Source of the DNA: an uncultured Acinetobacter sp.
GTDB taxonomy: Bacteria > Pseudomonadota > Gammaproteobacteria > Pseudomonadales > Moraxellaceae
DNA: 64,000 nucleotides
Assembly: GCA_913777945.1 (NCBI GenBank)
Contig: CAJYTY010000010.1
Span: 1 to 64,000, forward strand
Direction: 5' to 3'
The position numbers and the translations under genes were made by a program. Positions 8,274 through 18,701 of this stretch are shown piece after piece; within the stretch, counting starts at the first letter, position 1; the number at the start of each line of letters is the position of its first letter. The notes beneath the pieces were generated by a model. That model saw nothing but the letters and a program-made list of their open reading frames with translations. It was not told the origin of the DNA and made no database searches.

Positions 8274-11200
8274 TTGAAAGACTTGCTCGATATCATGCGT
8301 AAGAAAACGGATTCAGAAGGTCATGCACCTGTTGAATTTGACCGTATCCGTATTGGTCTTGCGTCACCAGAGATGATTAAGTCATGGTCTCACGGTGAAG
8401 TTAAAAAGCCTGAAACCATTAACTACCGTACTTTTAAACCTGAACGTGACGGTTTGTTCTGTGCCAAAATTTTTGGTCCAGTAAAAGATTACGAATGCTT
8501 GTGTGGTAAATACAAGCGTATGAAATACAAAGGCGTCATTTGTGAAAAATGTGGCGTTGAAGTAACAACTGCAAAAGTTCGTCGTGAGCGTATGGGTCAT
8601 ATTGACCTTGCTTCTCCAGTTGCACACATCTGGTTTTTGAAATCATTACCGAGCCGTATCGGTTTACTTCTTGATATGACATTACGTGATATCGAACGTG
8701 TATTGTATTTCGAATCTTATGTTGTTACTGATCCTGGTATGACTCCGTTTGAAAAGTATCAACTTTTAACAGACGAAGAATACTACAATGCACTTGAAGA
8801 ACACGGTGATGAATTCACTGCGAAAATGGGTGCAGAAGCAGTTCAGGATTTATTAAAAGATATCGATCTTGAAGCTGAGATTGCGCGTTTACGTGAAGAA
8901 ATTCCACAAACAACCTCTGAGACGAAACTTAAAAAAGCGTCTAAGCGTTTGAAATTGATGGAAGCATTCAAAGATTCAAACAACAAGCCTGAATGGATGG
9001 TGATGAACGTACTTCCTGTACTTCCACCAGACTTACGTCCGCTTGTACCACTTGAAGGTGGTCGTTTCGCGACTTCAGACTTGAACGATTTATATCGTCG
9101 TGTGATCAACCGTAACAACCGTTTGAAGCGTCTTCTTGACCTTGCTGCGCCAGACATCATCGTACGTAACGAAAAACGTATGTTACAAGAGTCTGTTGAT
9201 GCGTTGCTTGATAACGGTCGTCGTGGTCGTGCAATTACAGGTTCGAACAAACGTCCATTGAAATCTTTGGCAGATATGATCAAAGGTAAACAAGGTCGTT
9301 TCCGTCAAAACTTGCTCGGTAAGCGTGTTGACTATTCAGGCCGTTCGGTAATTACTGTAGGTCCTACTTTACGTCTTCACCAATGTGGTCTTCCGAAGAA
9401 GATGGCACTTGAATTATTCAAGCCATTTATTTTCGCGAAACTACAAGCATCTGGCCAAGCAACAACCATTAAAGCTGCCAAGAAAATGGTTGAGCGCGAG
9501 ACGCCGGAAGTTTGGGACGTTCTAGCTTCTGTAATTCGTCAACATCCAGTCATGTTGAACCGTGCGCCAACACTTCACCGTCTAGGTCTTCAAGCATTTG
9601 AACCTATTCTGATCGAAGGTAAAGCGATCCGTCTTCACCCACTCGTATGTGCTGCGTTTAACGCCGACTTCGATGGTGACCAAATGGCGGTACACGTTCC
9701 ATTGACATTGGAAGCACAGTTAGAAGCACGTGCGTTGATGATGTCGACCAATAACATCTTGTCACCTGCCAATGGTGAGCCGATCATCGTTCCTTCTCAG
9801 GACGTTGTCTTGGGTCTTTACTACATCACACGTGATGCGGTAAATGCCAAAGGTGAAGGCATGGTGTTTGCCGATACTCACGAAGTTAACCGTGCGTTAG
9901 CGACGGGTAAAGTTGCAATCCATGCACGCGTAAAAGTACGTGTACACCAAACTGTTATTGATGAAAACGGTAACCGTGAAAAGCAAACTATCATTGTTGA
10001 TACAACACCTGGTCGTTGCTTGTTATGGGAAGTTGTTCCACAAGGTTTAAGCTTCGAATCGATCAACCTTGAGATGACTAAGAAAAACATCTCGAAGTTA
10101 ATCAACTCTTGCTACCGTAAACTTGGTTTGAAAGATACTGTTATCTTCGCTGACCAATTGATGTATTTGGGTTTCCGTCAAGCGACGCGTTCAGGTGTAT
10201 CTGTTGGTATGGAAGATATGTTAATTCCACCAACCAAGCATACGATTATCGATAAAGCTGAAACAGAAGTTCGTGAAATCGAACAACAGTTTGAGCAAGG
10301 TTTCGTAACTGCGGGTGAGCGTTATAACAAAGTTGTCGATATTTGGGCGCGTACCAACGACCAAGTTGCGAAAGCGATGATGGATAACTTGTCTTATACA
10401 CTTGTGAAAAACAAACAAGGTGAAGACGAGAAGCAGAAATCATTCAACTCGATTTATATGATGTCTGACTCGGGTGCCCGTGGTAGTGCGGCGCAGATCC
10501 GTCAGCTTGCTGGTATGCGTGGTTTGATGGCGAAGCCGGATGGCTCGATCATTGAGACCCCAATTAAAGCAAACTTCCGTGAAGGTTTGACGGTACTTCA
10601 GTACTTCATCTCGACACACGGTGCGCGTAAAGGTTTGGCCGATACCGCATTGAAAACTGCGAACTCGGGTTACTTGACACGTCGTCTTGTAGACGTAGCA
10701 CAAGATTTAGTAATTACTGAGTCTGACTGTGGTACAGCCGGTGGCCTAGTGATGACACCATTCATTCAAGGTGGTGACGTTATTGAACCATTGCGCGATC
10801 GCGTATTAGGTCGTGTAACCGCTGAAGATGTACGTCGTGCATCTGATGATGAAGTTGTACTTCCACGTGGTACGTTAATTGACGAGAAAATTGCTGCTCA
10901 GCTTGAAGAAGCGGGTGTCGATGAAGTTAAAGTACGTTCAGTAATTGCATGTGAATCTACCTTCGGTGTATGTGCGCGCTGTTATGGTCGTGATCTTGCA
11001 CGTGGTCACTTGGTGAACCCAGGTGAATCAGTGGGTGTAATGGCTGCACAATCAATTGGTGAGCCGGGTACACAGTTAACGATGCGTACCTTCCACGTAG
11101 GTGGTGCTGCAAGCCGAACGTCTGCTGCAAACAGTGTTCAAGTACGTAACAAAGGTACTGTGCGTTTCCACAATGTGAAAACTGTACAACATGCCAAAGG

Positions 11201-12467
11201 TCACTTAGTGTCAGTTTCACGTTCAGGTGAAATCGGTATTGCAGATGACTTAGGTCGTGAGCGTGAACGTTATAAACTTCCTTACGGTGCAAGCATCTTG
11301 TTGAAAGATGGTGAAGCTGTAGAAGCGGGTGGTATCGTGGCGACTTGGGATCCACATACACATCCACTTGTTACCGAAGTTGCTGGTAAAGCGCGTTTCA
11401 GCCAGATCGCTGATGGCGTAACTGCAACATCGAAAACTGATGATGCAACGGGTATGACCACTGTTGAAATTTTGCCTGTAACAGCTCGTCCTGCTTCTGG
11501 TAAAGATTTACGTCCTGCAATTGTGTTGGATACAACAGATGGTGGCGAACAATTCTACTTCTTACCACAAAATACAATCGTAACCGTTCGTGATGGCGCA
11601 ACGATTGGTGTGGGTGATGTACTTGGTCGTGTACCACAAGAAACTTCACGTACCCGTGATATTACCGGTGGTCTTCCACGCGTAGCTGACTTATTTGAAG
11701 CACGTAAACCGAAAGAACACGCGATTCTTGCAGAAGTATCAGGTGTTGTAAGCTTCGGTAAAGAGACCAAAGGTAAGAACCGTTTAGTGATCAGCCCGGA
11801 TGACGGCTCTGAGATTTATGAAGAGTTAATTCCAAAATGGCGTACCATTAACGTGTTCGAAGGTGAACATGTGAACCGTGGTGAAACCATTTCTGATGGT
11901 CCACAAAACCCACATGACATCTTGCGTTTGAAAGGTGAAGTTGCATTAACCAACTACATCGTGAACGAAGTTCAAGACGTTTACCGTCTCCAAGGTGTAA
12001 AAATCAACGATAAGCACATTGAAGTTGTTGTACGTCAAATGTTGCGTAAAGTTGATATCACTGATGGCGGTGATACAAGCTTCATCAAAGGCGAGCAAGT
12101 GGATTACATCCGCGTTGTTCAAGAGAACCAAGCTGTCTTGGCTCAGAACAAGTTCCCAGCGAAGTTTGAACGTCAATTGATGGGTATCACTAAAGCGTCG
12201 CTTTCTACTGACTCATTCATTTCTGCTGCATCGTTCCAGGAAACAACACGCGTGTTAACTGAAGCTGCTGTAACAGGTAAAGAAGATGATTTACGTGGCT
12301 TGAAAGAAAACGTTGTTGTGGGTCGCTTGATCCCAGCGGGTACAGGTCTTGCATATCACTTAGAGCGTCGTCGTCAAGAGGCAGAAGCTGCTGAATTTGA
12401 ACTTCATAACGATTTCAGTGAAGTTGACCAAGCATTTAGTCAAGCGTTGAACTCAGATCAGTTCTAA
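8274..12467 (+). CDS. rpoC: DNA-directed RNA polymerase subunit beta-prime
   Basis: The catalytic beta-prime subunit, 1397 residues. It begins with a TTG codon at 8274 ([10 protein letters not shown]); CGGAG stands seven bases before it, and no ATG in frame gives the conserved MKDLL start. The N-terminal zinc site is CLCGKY with CEKCGV around residues 71-90. The magnesium-binding loop [12 protein letters not shown] lies near residue 464. A second zinc cluster [15 protein letters not shown] lies near 890. It is the last gene of the rpl-rpo unit and is followed by a strong terminator. Confidence 0.98.
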   Translation: MKDLLDIMRKKTDSEGHAPVEFDRIRIGLASPEMIKSWSHGEVKKPETINYRTFKPERDGLFCAKIFGPVKDYECLCGKYKRMKYKGVICEKCGVEVTTAKVRRERMGHIDLASPVAHIWFLKSLPSRIGLLLDMTLRDIERVLYFESYVVTDPGMTPFEKYQLLTDEEYYNALEEHGDEFTAKMGAEAVQDLLKDIDLEAEIARLREEIPQTTSETKLKKASKRLKLMEAFKDSNNKPEWMVMNVLPVLPPDLRPLVPLEGGRFATSDLNDLYRRVINRNNRLKRLLDLAAPDIIVRNEKRMLQESVDALLDNGRRGRAITGSNKRPLKSLADMIKGKQGRFRQNLLGKRVDYSGRSVITVGPTLRLHQCGLPKKMALELFKPFIFAKLQASGQATTIKAAKKMVERETPEVWDVLASVIRQHPVMLNRAPTLHRLGLQAFEPILIEGKAIRLHPLVCAAFNADFDGDQMAVHVPLTLEAQLEARALMMSTNNILSPANGEPIIVPSQDVVLGLYYITRDAVNAKGEGMVFADTHEVNRALATGKVAIHARVKVRVHQTVIDENGNREKQTIIVDTTPGRCLLWEVVPQGLSFESINLEMTKKNISKLINSCYRKLGLKDTVIFADQLMYLGFRQATRSGVSVGMEDMLIPPTKHTIIDKAETEVREIEQQFEQGFVTAGERYNKVVDIWARTNDQVAKAMMDNLSYTLVKNKQGEDEKQKSFNSIYMMSDSGARGSAAQIRQLAGMRGLMAKPDGSIIETPIKANFREGLTVLQYFISTHGARKGLADTALKTANSGYLTRRLVDVAQDLVITESDCGTAGGLVMTPFIQGGDVIEPLRDRVLGRVTAEDVRRASDDEVVLPRGTLIDEKIAAQLEEAGVDEVKVRSVIACESTFGVCARCYGRDLARGHLVNPGESVGVMAAQSIGEPGTQLTMRTFHVGGAASRTSAANSVQVRNKGTVRFHNVKTVQHAKGHLVSVSRSGEIGIADDLGRERERYKLPYGASILLKDGEAVEAGGIVATWDPHTHPLVTEVAGKARFSQIADGVTATSKTDDATGMTTVEILPVTARPASGKDLRPAIVLDTTDGGEQFYFLPQNTIVTVRDGATIGVGDVLGRVPQETSRTRDITGGLPRVADLFEARKPKEHAILAEVSGVVSFGKETKGKNRLVISPDDGSEIYEELIPKWRTINVFEGEHVNRGETISDGPQNPHDILRLKGEVALTNYIVNEVQDVYRLQGVKINDKHIEVVVRQMLRKVDITDGGDTSFIKGEQVDYIRVVQENQAVLAQNKFPAKFERQLMGITKASLSTDSFISAASFQETTRVLTEAAVTGKEDDLRGLKENVVVGRLIPAGTGLAYHLERRRQEAEAAEFELHNDFSEVDQAFSQALNSDQF

Positions 12468-12485
12468 GTCTTAACGAATTAAAAA

Positions 12486-12507
12486 GGCACCTTTGGGTGC
12501 CTTTTTT
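12486..12507 (+). terminator. Intrinsic terminator of rpoBC
   Basis: GGCACC-TTTG-GGTGCC followed by six T, 18 bases after the rpoC stop. The five A before the stem also make it usable for the convergent esterase gene on the other strand. Confidence 0.9.
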
Positions 12508-12569
12508 ATGTTTGAAAATAGCAAAATGATTGTATTTAGAAAACGAAACTAAATTTTCATAGGTATAAA

Positions 12570-13421
12570 TTAGTGTGATTGTATAAATTGATTCACTTGT
12601 TGGGTATATTCATTATCTTCTCCCAAAGATCTATTTATTTCACGATGTGAAAGTGGGAGTGATAATAATTGTGCAGATGTACCGAGTTTTTGTGCTTTGT
12701 GAATAAATTGTTGAGCCTGTATACAGGGTTGATCTGGGCGAGTGGTTGAGCAAACAGCGAGAAATGCAGGTAAACTTTGATGAAGTTGTAAAATCGGAGA
12801 TAGGGCTTTCCAGTTTTCAGGTTGTTGACCAAAGGCTCGATCATAAAATCGAGCATGCCGATTTTGCATTATTTTTTCGATATCGTAAGCAGCGCTATCT
12901 AAGGCAATCGTTGCTCGCCAAGGTTGCGGTTGTGGAGTTAACCACGAGGGCCGTACTGTAACTAAGCTGACTAAATGTGCACCAGCAGAATGCCCTACCA
13001 AAATAAGCCGTTTTGAGTTTGCATGCCAATCATTTGCATGTTTTTGAATATAGAGTAAAGCATTTGATATATCTTGAGTCTGTTGCTGTACGGTTGCATT
13101 TGGAACTAATCGGTAATTAACGGAGATCAAAAGCCACCCTCGTTTACCCCAATAATCGACTTTATTTTTTACTACAGCAGCATTATTTTTATCACCGATA
13201 CTCCAAGCACCACCATGTACCATAACGATGATTGGAGCTAGATTATTATCGGTGTGTGGTTTAGATGGGAAATAGATATCCATCATTTGTTGGGAATCAT
13301 TACCGTAAGCAATATTTTTAAGTGATTCTACTTTTGCTAATGTTTGGAACTTGAAAAAATTTGCCTGAGTTGCTGAATTCAAACACATCAAGATCAAAAT
13401 GGATAGCATAAATCTTGTCAT
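12570..13421 (-). CDS. Secreted alpha/beta-hydrolase (carboxylesterase type)
   Basis: A 283-residue alpha/beta-hydrolase with an N-terminal signal sequence (MTRFMLSILILMCLNSATQA), so probably periplasmic or secreted. The oxyanion-hole motif HGGAW is at 69-73. The nucleophile elbow GHSAGAH places the serine at 145, and a likely catalytic histidine is in LSHRE near 259. This pattern fits the BD-FAE/hormone-sensitive-lipase-like esterases; the substrate is unknown. I chose the ATG at 13421 because AGGGGCGAAAA stands directly before it and the signal peptide starts there. An upstream start at 13463 would add 14 residues. It converges with rpoC. Confidence 0.85.
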   Translation of the reverse strand: MTRFMLSILILMCLNSATQANFFKFQTLAKVESLKNIAYGNDSQQMMDIYFPSKPHTDNNLAPIIVMVHGGAWSIGDKNNAAVVKNKVDYWGKRGWLLISVNYRLVPNATVQQQTQDISNALLYIQKHANDWHANSKRLILVGHSAGAHLVSLVTVRPSWLTPQPQPWRATIALDSAAYDIEKIMQNRHARFYDRAFGQQPENWKALSPILQLHQSLPAFLAVCSTTRPDQPCIQAQQFIHKAQKLGTSAQLLSLPLSHREINRSLGEDNEYTQQVNQFIQSH

Positions 13422-13609
13422 TTTTTCGCCCCTGTTAAATTGTATTTCTAAATTGAGCCACACATTTTGTTTTCATGCTGATTAGATTGGAACTTTGACT
13501 TCATTTTTAATAACATAATTCAATCAACAGTGTAGTACTGTATTGATCAAAGATTCTTCCATTTAGTTTATTTTATTACAAAAAGAAAAGAATGCACTTA
13601 GAGCAATTA

Positions 13610-13646
13610 CATAATCTGATTATTTTCTAACAAAAATCAGATTATG
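13610..13646. promoter_or_regulatory. Perfect 12-bp inverted repeat before the glycine-zipper lipoprotein gene
   Basis: CATAATCTGATT (13610-13621) and its exact complement AATCAGATTATG (13635-13646), spacer 13 bases, end 30 bases before the ATG. A TATAAA at 13655-13660 could be the -10, which would put the repeat at the promoter, as for an operator. It has no T tail. The alternative is a terminator or stabilising stem in the leader. Confidence 0.45.
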
Positions 13647-13676
13647 CTTAGACTATAAAATTGAGGAGTTCTGGAT

Positions 13677-14036
13677 ATGAAAAAAACAATTGGTTTAATT
13701 TCAACATTAGTATTATCTACTTTAATGTTTACAGGCTGCCAAAATATGAGTGCATCTGATCAGCGTATTGGTGCAGCAGCATTGGGTGGTGCAGTTGGTG
13801 GTGGTGTTGGTAATCATGTTGGTGGCGGCTTAGGAGCGGGTGTTGGTGCAGCAGCAGGTGCTGGTGTAGGTGCAAATGCCAAGGGTGGTAGCAGTAATTC
13901 AACCACAAGTAGTGCAATTGGCGCAGGTATTGGTTCTGTGATTGGTAAGTCTATTTTTGGTGGTGATACTGGTGCAGCGATTGGTGGTGCAATCGGTGGT
14001 GGCGCAGGAGCTGCAATCCAAGAAAAGAAAAAGTAA
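13677..14036 (+). CDS. Glycine-zipper lipoprotein
   Basis: A 119-residue protein with a lipoprotein signal peptide ending in the lipobox MFTGC (Cys21), followed by a body very rich in Gly and Ala with repeated GxxxG spacing (about residues 32-113). This is the glycine-zipper 2TM pattern found in small outer-membrane or periplasmic lipoproteins of Gram-negative bacteria. The function of these is mostly unknown; some members are induced by envelope stress. The charged tail QEKKK ends the protein. GAGGAG stands before the start. A long inverted repeat lies directly upstream. Confidence 0.8.
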   Translation: MKKTIGLISTLVLSTLMFTGCQNMSASDQRIGAAALGGAVGGGVGNHVGGGLGAGVGAAAGAGVGANAKGGSSNSTTSSAIGAGIGSVIGKSIFGGDTGAAIGGAIGGGAGAAIQEKKK

Positions 14037-14056
14037 TATGAATTAAAATTTTAGTA

Positions 14057-14084
14057 AATGCCTGCTATTGTTTGCAGGCATTTT
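14057..14084. terminator. Bidirectional terminator
   Basis: AATGCCTGC (14057-14065) pairs with GCAGGCATT (14074-14082), with TTTT on one side and a short A/T flank on the other. It lies between the convergent lipoprotein and hotdog-protein genes. Confidence 0.75.
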
Positions 14085-14094
14085 ATATTTAGGT

Positions 14095-14586
14095 TCATCC
14101 TGAAGAATTTGCTTTGGGCTTTTTCCGACGTATATATAAAATTTTTTCAACCTCTGCAATTCGTGTTCCTGCATCATCTAAAATATTTAGCGTGTAATGA
14201 CGTAAAACAGGTTCATAATTTTCTGCCAATCGTTTGATTTCATCAATTTCATTTTTACTTAGTTTAATGTCGGCAATGACCTCACTACGACCAGGTGATA
14301 GGAAATTAATAGAAGCACTTTTGTCCCAAACAATATATTTATGTCCTAAATGATGCATGAGAATCAGCATATAAAAGGGATCAACCATCGAATATAAGCT
14401 GCCCCCAAAATGTGTCCCGACAATATTACGATTTTTTCTAGTCAGCGGCATTTTGACACGAATGAAGTAATGATCAAGATCAAATGTTTCGATTGCAATG
14501 CCTGCCCCACGATAAGGGGAATAGTGATTCAGCATAAATTTAGAAATCGCTGGAATGGTTCGAATTTTTTTGAAAAAGTCTTTCAT
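14095..14586 (-). CDS. Hotdog-fold DUF4442-type protein (possible thioesterase)
   Basis: A 163-residue protein with the hotdog-fold thioesterase layout. A helix with NIVGTHFGGSLYSMVDPFY (the region that forms the acyl-CoA pocket) is followed by beta strands with VWDKSASINFLSPG. It resembles the DUF4442/YiiD C-terminal group. The substrate is unknown. The ATG at 14586 gives MKDFFKK; a TTG at 14607 would add seven residues. Neither has a clear ribosome site, so the start is uncertain. It is divergent from the hydrolase gene at 14701. Confidence 0.75.
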   Translation of the reverse strand: MKDFFKKIRTIPAISKFMLNHYSPYRGAGIAIETFDLDHYFIRVKMPLTRKNRNIVGTHFGGSLYSMVDPFYMLILMHHLGHKYIVWDKSASINFLSPGRSEVIADIKLSKNEIDEIKRLAENYEPVLRHYTLNILDDAGTRIAEVEKILYIRRKKPKANSSG

Positions 14587-14700
14587 GGTCAATTTTTTTT
14601 CTTGCAACTCTATTCATACTCCATAAGTATCATTTTTAGTGCATCGCTGGCAATGGCTGTTTTATAACCAAGCCGATAGAAAACAAAATGGGAAAGAATT

Positions 14701-15576
14701 ATGCAAGCACAAGTAAAAACAGTAACCACTTCTGACCAACAAAGCCTCTGTGTCAAAACATGGGGGGATGAAAAGAAAACACCATTGGTGTTAGTACATG
14801 GTTATCCCGATAACCAGGAAGTATGGGAACCGATTATCGAGCAATTGGTTGATGACTATTATGTCGTTACTTACGATGTACGTGGTGCAGGTTTGTCATC
14901 AATTCCAAAGCGTATTAAAGACTATCGATTACCGCGTTTATCTTTGGATCTACAAGAAGTCGTTGATGAAGTGTTACCAAACCGCAATTTCCATATGGCA
15001 GCGCATGACTGGGGTTCTTTACAGTCTTGGGAATCAGCAACTGAACCTAAGTTAAAAGGCCGTTTACTATCTTATACAACAATCTCAGGCCCTTGCTTGG
15101 ATCATGCTTCTTTATATTTGCGTGAAAAGTTTAAATCTGCACCAAGTAATGTACTGAAAATGCTGACTAAATCTTGGTACATTGGTGCTTTCCATTTGCC
15201 ATTAGTTGCTCCAACCGTATGGACTTTCTTTAGTCCAGAAAAGTGGGGTAAGATTTTAAGTGGCTTAGAGAAAAAACAAAACTTGCCATTAAATGCAAAT
15301 ATTGTGTCAGATGGTAAATATGGTATTAATCTATATCGTGCTAACTTTATTCCTTCACTGACTCAACCACGCCAACGCTATGCTCAGTGTCCTGTACAGG
15401 CGATTGTATTAAAACGCGATGCATTTGTTAGCCCTGAGTACATTACAGAATCGATGCCAAAATGGGTTGAAAACTTTGAATATGTTGAACTTGATGCCAA
15501 CCATTGGGCAGTTTTAAGTCAGCCAACTAAAATTGCTGAACTAATTCGTCATTTTATAAAACGCCAGACTGTTTAA
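14701..15576 (+). CDS. Alpha/beta-fold hydrolase, epoxide hydrolase/dehalogenase-like
   Basis: A 291-residue cytoplasmic alpha/beta hydrolase. HGYPDN at 33-38 forms the oxyanion region. The nucleophile elbow reads AAHDWGS (101-106), so the nucleophile is Asp103 rather than Ser, as in epoxide hydrolases and haloalkane dehalogenases. RDAFVSPEY and DANHWAV carry the likely acid and the catalytic histidine. This pattern supports an alkyl-ester intermediate mechanism, but the substrate cannot be deduced. It appears to be a single gene; no other gene is close enough to form an obvious pathway. Confidence 0.82.
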   Translation: MQAQVKTVTTSDQQSLCVKTWGDEKKTPLVLVHGYPDNQEVWEPIIEQLVDDYYVVTYDVRGAGLSSIPKRIKDYRLPRLSLDLQEVVDEVLPNRNFHMAAHDWGSLQSWESATEPKLKGRLLSYTTISGPCLDHASLYLREKFKSAPSNVLKMLTKSWYIGAFHLPLVAPTVWTFFSPEKWGKILSGLEKKQNLPLNANIVSDGKYGINLYRANFIPSLTQPRQRYAQCPVQAIVLKRDAFVSPEYITESMPKWVENFEYVELDANHWAVLSQPTKIAELIRHFIKRQTV

Positions 15577-15699
15577 TGGTTTAGCGGATTTATCAAAATA
15601 AAAATCACTTAAAACAGATTGCAATTTGGCGACATTTTCAGCTTCTATACAATGAATCTGCTAGAATGTCGCCTTTCTTTTTGCTCCTAAATTTTGTCC

Positions 15700-17121
15700 A
15701 TGAATGCTGTCGTAATTGCGATTGCCGTGATGTTTATTTTGTCACTGGCACGCGTTTCTGTTGTTCTCACTTTGGTCATATCAGCCATTATTGGTGGTTT
15801 GGTTGCTGGACTGAGCCTTTCTCAAACTGTAGAAGCTTTTAATGCAGGACTGGGAGATGGTGCTGAAGTTGCTTTGGCTTATGCTGTTCTAGGTGCTTTT
15901 GCCTTAGCATTATCTAAATCTGGTTTACCAGATTTACTTGCACATAAACTGATTGGTTTATTAGGAATGGAAGCCAGTAAAAATCAAGAAAAAAAAGTGA
16001 AATATCTTTTATTAACGATTTTACTCATCGCTGCAATTTTCTCTCAAAATCTAATCCCAGTTCATATTGCTTTTATTCCTGTATTGGTTCCGCCATTGTT
16101 AAAAGTGATGAATCACCTCAAGCTTGATCGACGTGCGGCAGCATGTGTACTGACGTTAGGTTTAGTTGGAACATATATATTCTTACCTGTGGGCTTTGGC
16201 GCCATTTTCCTTGAACAAATTCTGATGGGGAATATCAATAAAATTGGGGCTGCATATGGTTTGCATGTAGAACGTAGCATGATGCCTATGGGCATGGCGA
16301 TACCTGTTTTGGGTATGGTTTTAGGTACTTTAGTCGCTGTGTTTATTAGTTATCGTAAGCCCCGTGAATATGTTGATCGATCAATTTCACCTGTTACAAG
16401 CATTGAATTGGATAAACCACTACGAGCAACAACACAAGCTGAATATGACCTTAAAGCGGATGCTGAAGAGTTGAAGCATGAAGCTGAAAATGTACCTTAT
16501 ATTTCCAAAAAAACCATGCTCATGGCGTTACTTGCAATCGGTTTAACCTTAGTTGCACAGTTGTATTCAGGTTCGATGATTTTAGGTGGCCTTGTTGGTT
16601 TTGCTGTGTTATCGGCTTCTGGCATCTTTAAATGGCAAGAAGCCGATGATGTGTTTGTGCAAGGGATGCGGATGATGGCCTTAGTTGGTTTTATCATGAT
16701 TTCTGCGGCAGGTTTTGCTTCAGTCATGACGCATACAGGCGACATTGCTCATTTAGTGAATGGCGTTGTACATATCATTGGTGATAATCATGCTTTAGCT
16801 GCGTTCTTGATGCTATTTATTGGCTTATTTGTCACGATCGGTATTGGTTCATCTTTCTCAAGTGTGCCTGTGTTGGCAGTGATTTATGTGCCACTCTGCG
16901 TACAATTTGGATTCTCACCTTTAGCAACAATTGCATTGATTGGTACTGCTGCTGCATTAGGTGATGCAGGTTCACCTGCCTCAGATTCAACGTTAGGACC
17001 TACAGCAGGACTAGGTGTAGATGGTCAACATGATCACATTTGGGATACTGTAGTGCCAACATTTATACATTTTAATATCCCGCTACTTATTTTTGGCTGG
17101 ATCGCAGCAATGGTTTTATAA
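15700..17121 (+). CDS. Na+/H+ antiporter family transporter (YuiF/HI1107-like)
   Basis: An inner-membrane carrier of 473 residues with about eleven hydrophobic segments. It begins [20 protein letters not shown] and includes the family-typical [20 protein letters not shown] and, near the end, [20 protein letters not shown]. These fit the COG2056 group of Na+/H+ antiporter-like or amino acid permease-like proteins. The transported ion or solute is not certain. A hydrophilic loop at about 225-265 contains many Glu/Lys. I used the ATG at 15700; a TTG six bases upstream is possible. A terminator follows at once. Confidence 0.8.
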   Translation: MNAVVIAIAVMFILSLARVSVVLTLVISAIIGGLVAGLSLSQTVEAFNAGLGDGAEVALAYAVLGAFALALSKSGLPDLLAHKLIGLLGMEASKNQEKKVKYLLLTILLIAAIFSQNLIPVHIAFIPVLVPPLLKVMNHLKLDRRAAACVLTLGLVGTYIFLPVGFGAIFLEQILMGNINKIGAAYGLHVERSMMPMGMAIPVLGMVLGTLVAVFISYRKPREYVDRSISPVTSIELDKPLRATTQAEYDLKADAEELKHEAENVPYISKKTMLMALLAIGLTLVAQLYSGSMILGGLVGFAVLSASGIFKWQEADDVFVQGMRMMALVGFIMISAAGFASVMTHTGDIAHLVNGVVHIIGDNHALAAFLMLFIGLFVTIGIGSSFSSVPVLAVIYVPLCVQFGFSPLATIALIGTAAALGDAGSPASDSTLGPTAGLGVDGQHDHIWDTVVPTFIHFNIPLLIFGWIAAMVL

Positions 17122-17127
17122 TAAAAG

Positions 17128-17149
17128 AGGCTCGATATGAGCCTTTTTT
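17128..17149 (+). terminator. Intrinsic terminator after the antiporter gene
   Basis: AGGCTC-GATAT-GAGCCT followed by six T, starting six bases after the stop codon. Confidence 0.88.
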
Positions 17150-17516
17150 ATTAAGTATAAAAAATATCAAGAAGTGACATTTTTTGTCTGTTTTTTAATC
17201 TAATTTTATAATGTATTCTAAACAGAAATTTATATGTAATTTAATTTTTAAATTAATCTTAATTTTATTTTTTTAAAAACTTTAGCTAAATTTTAAATAA
17301 TAAAACTTGATAAAAACACTAGGTTTTATAATGATTTAAGTTGATTAAATTGGTCTGAATTATTTTATATTACATATTTTAACAAATATATTTTTTTATT
17401 ATTCAATATATTACAAAATCAATCAAAAAGGTTGGAATTAATATGTATTGCATAATGTAAAAACACGTGTTTATTATGTTGAACAAGAACATAATTTTTT
17501 AAAAGAGGTTGTTTAA
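17150..17516. other. AT-rich spacer before ompW
   Basis: These 367 bases hold no convincing gene. They are unusually AT-rich, with many A/T runs. Near the ompW end are a perfect 12-bp palindrome AAACACGTGTTT (17461-17472) and an 8-bp inverted repeat ATTATGTT/AACATAAT (17473-17480, 17488-17495). A TATAAT at 17327-17332 has TTGATA only 14 bases upstream, too close for a good sigma70 promoter. The palindromes may be regulator sites or leader structure for ompW; I cannot decide. Confidence 0.5.
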
Positions 17517-18101
17517 ATGCTAAAAAATGTATTGGTTGTTGCATTATTGGGGTTATCATCAACTGCGTTTGCAGGTGGTTTTCAAGTTAAGGTCGGTGGT
17601 AGTGTTATTGCGCCAACTGCAGATACAACAGTAGCTCCAGGTGCTGTAGTTAAAGGTGATCATGAATTCGCATTTACACCTTCGGTGGAATATTTCTTTG
17701 GTGATACGCCTTTTTCAGCTGAGGTTTTGCTTGCTAACCCAATTAATCACGATGTTCTATTAAATGGTGAGAAAGTTGCAAGTGTTCGTCAATTACCACC
17801 GACAATCACAGCAAAATATAACTTTAAGAATTCAACTCGATTTACTCCATATATTGGTGTTGGTGGTACAGCCTTCATTGCATGGCACGAAAAGGGCTTA
17901 GCTGATGACGTGAAAAATACTTATGGTTTTGCTGGTCAGTTAGGTTTTAATTTCCAACCTGCTGACGCTAAAAACTGGGGTGTATATATGGATGTTCGAT
18001 ATGCAGATATTAGCCCTGAAGTTAAGTTGGTTAATGGTACGAAGTTTGATTTAGACCTAAATCCAATGGTCTATACTTTGGGCTATAGCTATAAGTTCTA
18101 A
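17517..18101 (+). CDS. ompW: OmpW-family outer-membrane protein
   Basis: A 194-residue protein with a clean signal peptide (MLKNVLVVALLGLSSTAFA) and an eight-strand barrel pattern ending in YSYKF, the terminal Phe typical of outer-membrane barrels. The segments FAFTPSVEYFFGDTPFSAE, ITAKYNF and FTPYIGVGGTAF match OmpW. OmpW proteins form narrow hydrophobic channels and are often regulated by iron, oxygen or stress. AAGAGG stands before the start. The long AT-rich upstream region with palindromes suggests its own regulated promoter. A terminator follows. Confidence 0.92.
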   Translation: MLKNVLVVALLGLSSTAFAGGFQVKVGGSVIAPTADTTVAPGAVVKGDHEFAFTPSVEYFFGDTPFSAEVLLANPINHDVLLNGEKVASVRQLPPTITAKYNFKNSTRFTPYIGVGGTAFIAWHEKGLADDVKNTYGFAGQLGFNFQPADAKNWGVYMDVRYADISPEVKLVNGTKFDLDLNPMVYTLGYSYKF

Positions 18102-18120
18102 GACGATTTAGATTTAAAGA

Positions 18121-18146
18121 AACCTCACAAATCGTGAGGTTTTTTA
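18121..18146 (+). terminator. Intrinsic terminator after ompW
   Basis: AACCTCAC pairs with GTGAGGTT (18121-18128, 18134-18141), followed by a T run. Confidence 0.88.
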
Positions 18147-18234
18147 TTTTGCAATCGTAATATAAAACAGATACAAGCCTGAAACAGAGCGTGCGGTAAG
18201 CTAAGAACTAGTTTTTAATAAGTTGTGATCGGTG

Positions 18235-18585
18235 ATGAAAAAATTATTAAGCTCAGCATTATTTCTTATGTCATTACTCATTTTATCTCAAACCCATGCC
18301 GCCAGTTTCTCATGCAAAGCTGCAAAATTAAAATCGGAACAACAGATTTGTAATGATCGTGGTTTAAATGATGCGGATGTAAAACTGGCAACAACTTACC
18401 AGATTATTTTGCACGCACTACCTATGGGAGGACGTGATGCAGAAAAAGATAAGCAATTCCAATGGTTGAAACAGCGTAATTCATGTGCAGCAAATACCTC
18501 TTGTCTTCGTCGTGCTTATGCACAAAGACAACAGCAATTGGATCAACTTCTACAAACACGTATATTGAGCCAAGGACCATTCTAA
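18235..18585 (+). CDS. LprI-like lysozyme-inhibitor family protein (DUF1311)
   Basis: A 116-residue exported protein with signal peptide MKKLLSSALFLMSLLILSQTHA. Four cysteines lie in the family spacing: SFSC, QQIC, RNSC and TSCL. The conserved pattern includes FQWLKQRNSC and LRRAYAQRQQQL. It belongs to the LprI/DUF1311 family, one member of which inhibits lysozyme in Mycobacterium; the role here is inferred only. The start at 18235 (ATG) is preferred over the adjacent GTG at 18232. It stands just upstream of htpG but has its own spacing, so co-transcription is not evident. Confidence 0.82.
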   Translation: MKKLLSSALFLMSLLILSQTHAASFSCKAAKLKSEQQICNDRGLNDADVKLATTYQIILHALPMGGRDAEKDKQFQWLKQRNSCAANTSCLRRAYAQRQQQLDQLLQTRILSQGPF

Positions 18586-18629
18586 TTGTTCTTTTGCGCA
18601 TTTTTTAACTGAAAAAATAAAACACAAGG

Positions 18630-18657
18630 ATTGAAATATTGAAGATATGCACCATTC
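18630..18657 (+). promoter_or_regulatory. Sigma32-like heat-shock promoter of htpG
   Basis: ATTGAAA (18630-18636), a 13-base spacer and CACCATTC (18650-18657) resemble the E. coli RpoH consensus CTTGAAA-N13/15-CCCCATNT, with one difference in the -35 and two in the -10. It lies 45 bases before the htpG ATG, in the right direction. HtpG is a classical heat-shock gene, so the match is plausible but is based on the E. coli consensus. Confidence 0.6.
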
Positions 18658-18701
18658 ATAAATCATTCCAAATATATAAGCCTCAAGATAAGGAGTGATT
18701 T

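Noticed and set aside
8843..9283. 146-codon open frame on the minus strand inside rpoC
   Set aside because: It lies wholly inside the strongly conserved rpoC gene, has no ribosome site, and its translation is an Arg/Ser-rich mirror of codon use on the other strand.
17310..17332. TTGATA/TATAAT pair upstream of ompW
   Set aside because: Only 14 bases separate the hexamers, too short for a sigma70 promoter, in a region where AT-rich matches are expected by chance.
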